DNA from: Atopobiaceae bacterium UBA5363
GTDB lineage: Bacteria; Actinomycetota; Coriobacteriia; Coriobacteriales; Atopobiaceae
Direction: 5' to 3'
Assembly (NCBI GenBank): GCA_002407925.1
Contig: DHPN01000003.1
Span: 30,541-53,733, forward strand
Length of the DNA stretch: 23,193 nucleotides
Each line of letters starts with the position of its first letter. The stretch's first letter is position 1. The notes under the pieces are model-generated. The model was not told where the DNA came from, did not search any database, and worked only from the letters and a program-made list of their open reading frames with translations. Positions 22,774 to 23,193 of the stretch are shown piece after piece. The translations under genes were made by a program, and so were the position numbers.

Positions 22774-23193
22774 CTACATCGCCTCGCCTTCAATAAGAGC
22801 TGCTACCGCGAGTGCACATAAAGAACTCTGGGATGCATCGCGAAACTCTTCAGGAAGGAGCGTAGCACCAATGTCTTCTACTGGAAGGCGAGAGAAGAAC
22901 TTTTTGATTGTAGAGACTAGCTGCGGAATCTGTGCACCGCCTCCAAGTAAAAAGGCCTTCTCGACGTCTGAGCCCTGATTGCTAAAATTGTAGAAGTTGA
23001 GCACCTTGTTTATCTCGACGCAAAGGCGGTCGTAGATGTCCTTGCAGATAGGTAGATCCAGTACACCTTCGTAGTTTGAGTTCTTGAAGGTGCTTGCTGT
23101 GTAGCGGTCAACGTTTTTGTCGTCAGCTATAGCCTCATCTATGTCACGACAGCCAAGCTCGATGACCTTTGATGTCACGGTGATCCAAAACGC
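22774..23193 (-). CDS. pilM: Type IV pilus assembly protein PilM, C-terminal part
   Basis: Partial gene; the 5' end lies beyond the window and the frame is open to base 23193. The visible 139 residues are the C-terminal part of an actin-like ATPase of the PilM/FtsA class, including the nucleotide-binding AFLLGGGAQIPQLVSTIKKFF segment and SLCALAVAALIEGEA near the end. PilM is the cytoplasmic partner of PilN. The GTG at 23178 is internal and should not be taken as the start. It is two bases upstream of pilN, so the three genes are co-transcribed. Confidence 0.85.
   Translation of the reverse strand, partial: AFWITVTSKVIELGCRDIDEAIADDKNVDRYTASTFKNSNYEGVLDLPICKDIYDRLCVEINKVLNFYNFSNQGSDVEKAFLLGGGAQIPQLVSTIKKFFSRLPVEDIGATLLPEEFRDASQSSLCALAVAALIEGEAM

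Noticed and set aside
1..23193. CRISPR array, insertion sequences, prophage, tRNA or rRNA genes
   Set aside because: No regularly spaced repeats, transposase or integrase motifs, or recognisable structural RNA genes were seen by eye on either strand.

Overview
The window looks like chromosomal DNA of a high-GC, anaerobic, Gram-positive actinobacterium, most likely of the class Coriobacteriia (Olsenella/Atopobium-like). This is an inference from the base composition, the frequent GTG and TTG starts, a class I-type hybrid-cluster protein, a selenium/molybdenum enzyme maturation locus and a type IV pilus assembly module. No rRNA, tRNA, CRISPR array, insertion sequence or phage gene was recognised.

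Positions 1-9534 (+ strand) are one compact run of genes for selenium- and molybdenum-dependent enzymes: a DUF3343 protein, yqeB, selD, an XdhC-family protein, the molybdate ABC transporter modA-modB-modC, then moaA, moaC, a MOSC protein, a MoeA-like molybdopterin-binding protein and a MogA/MoaB protein. Most junctions overlap or are a few bases apart. The one real gap (3202-3325, before modA) holds a nested inverted repeat. Together the genes take up molybdate, make selenophosphate, begin molybdopterin synthesis, insert molybdenum and mature a molybdenum hydroxylase. The hydroxylase itself, and moaD, moaE and mocA, are not here.

Positions 9661-13319 (+) hold a Cof-type HAD phosphatase, an orphan glutathionylspermidine-synthase-like ATP-grasp protein and a cation diffusion facilitator with the residue pattern of manganese exporters. 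The exporter is convergent with a Crp/Fnr regulator (13316-13972, -), and their stop codons share one CTAG. The regulator is divergent from hcp (14103-15746, +). The 130-bp gap between them carries two palindromes placed like Crp/Fnr operators, so this is a probable nitrosative-stress module.

Positions 15850-21219 form a carbohydrate locus: a DeoR-family regulator (-), a SorE/YggP-like zinc dehydrogenase (-), a 1-phosphofructokinase-family kinase (-) and, divergently, a full-length mannitol-type PTS EIICBA (+). The divergent intergenic region is AT-rich and contains four dyads. Both transcription units end at strong hairpin terminators. No mtlD is present, so the dehydrogenase probably does the oxidation step.

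Positions 21292-21458 are the remnant of a DUF1304 membrane-protein gene with an internal deletion. The right end (21502-23193, -) is a pilM-pilN-pilO type IV pilus alignment module, with pilM running off the window.
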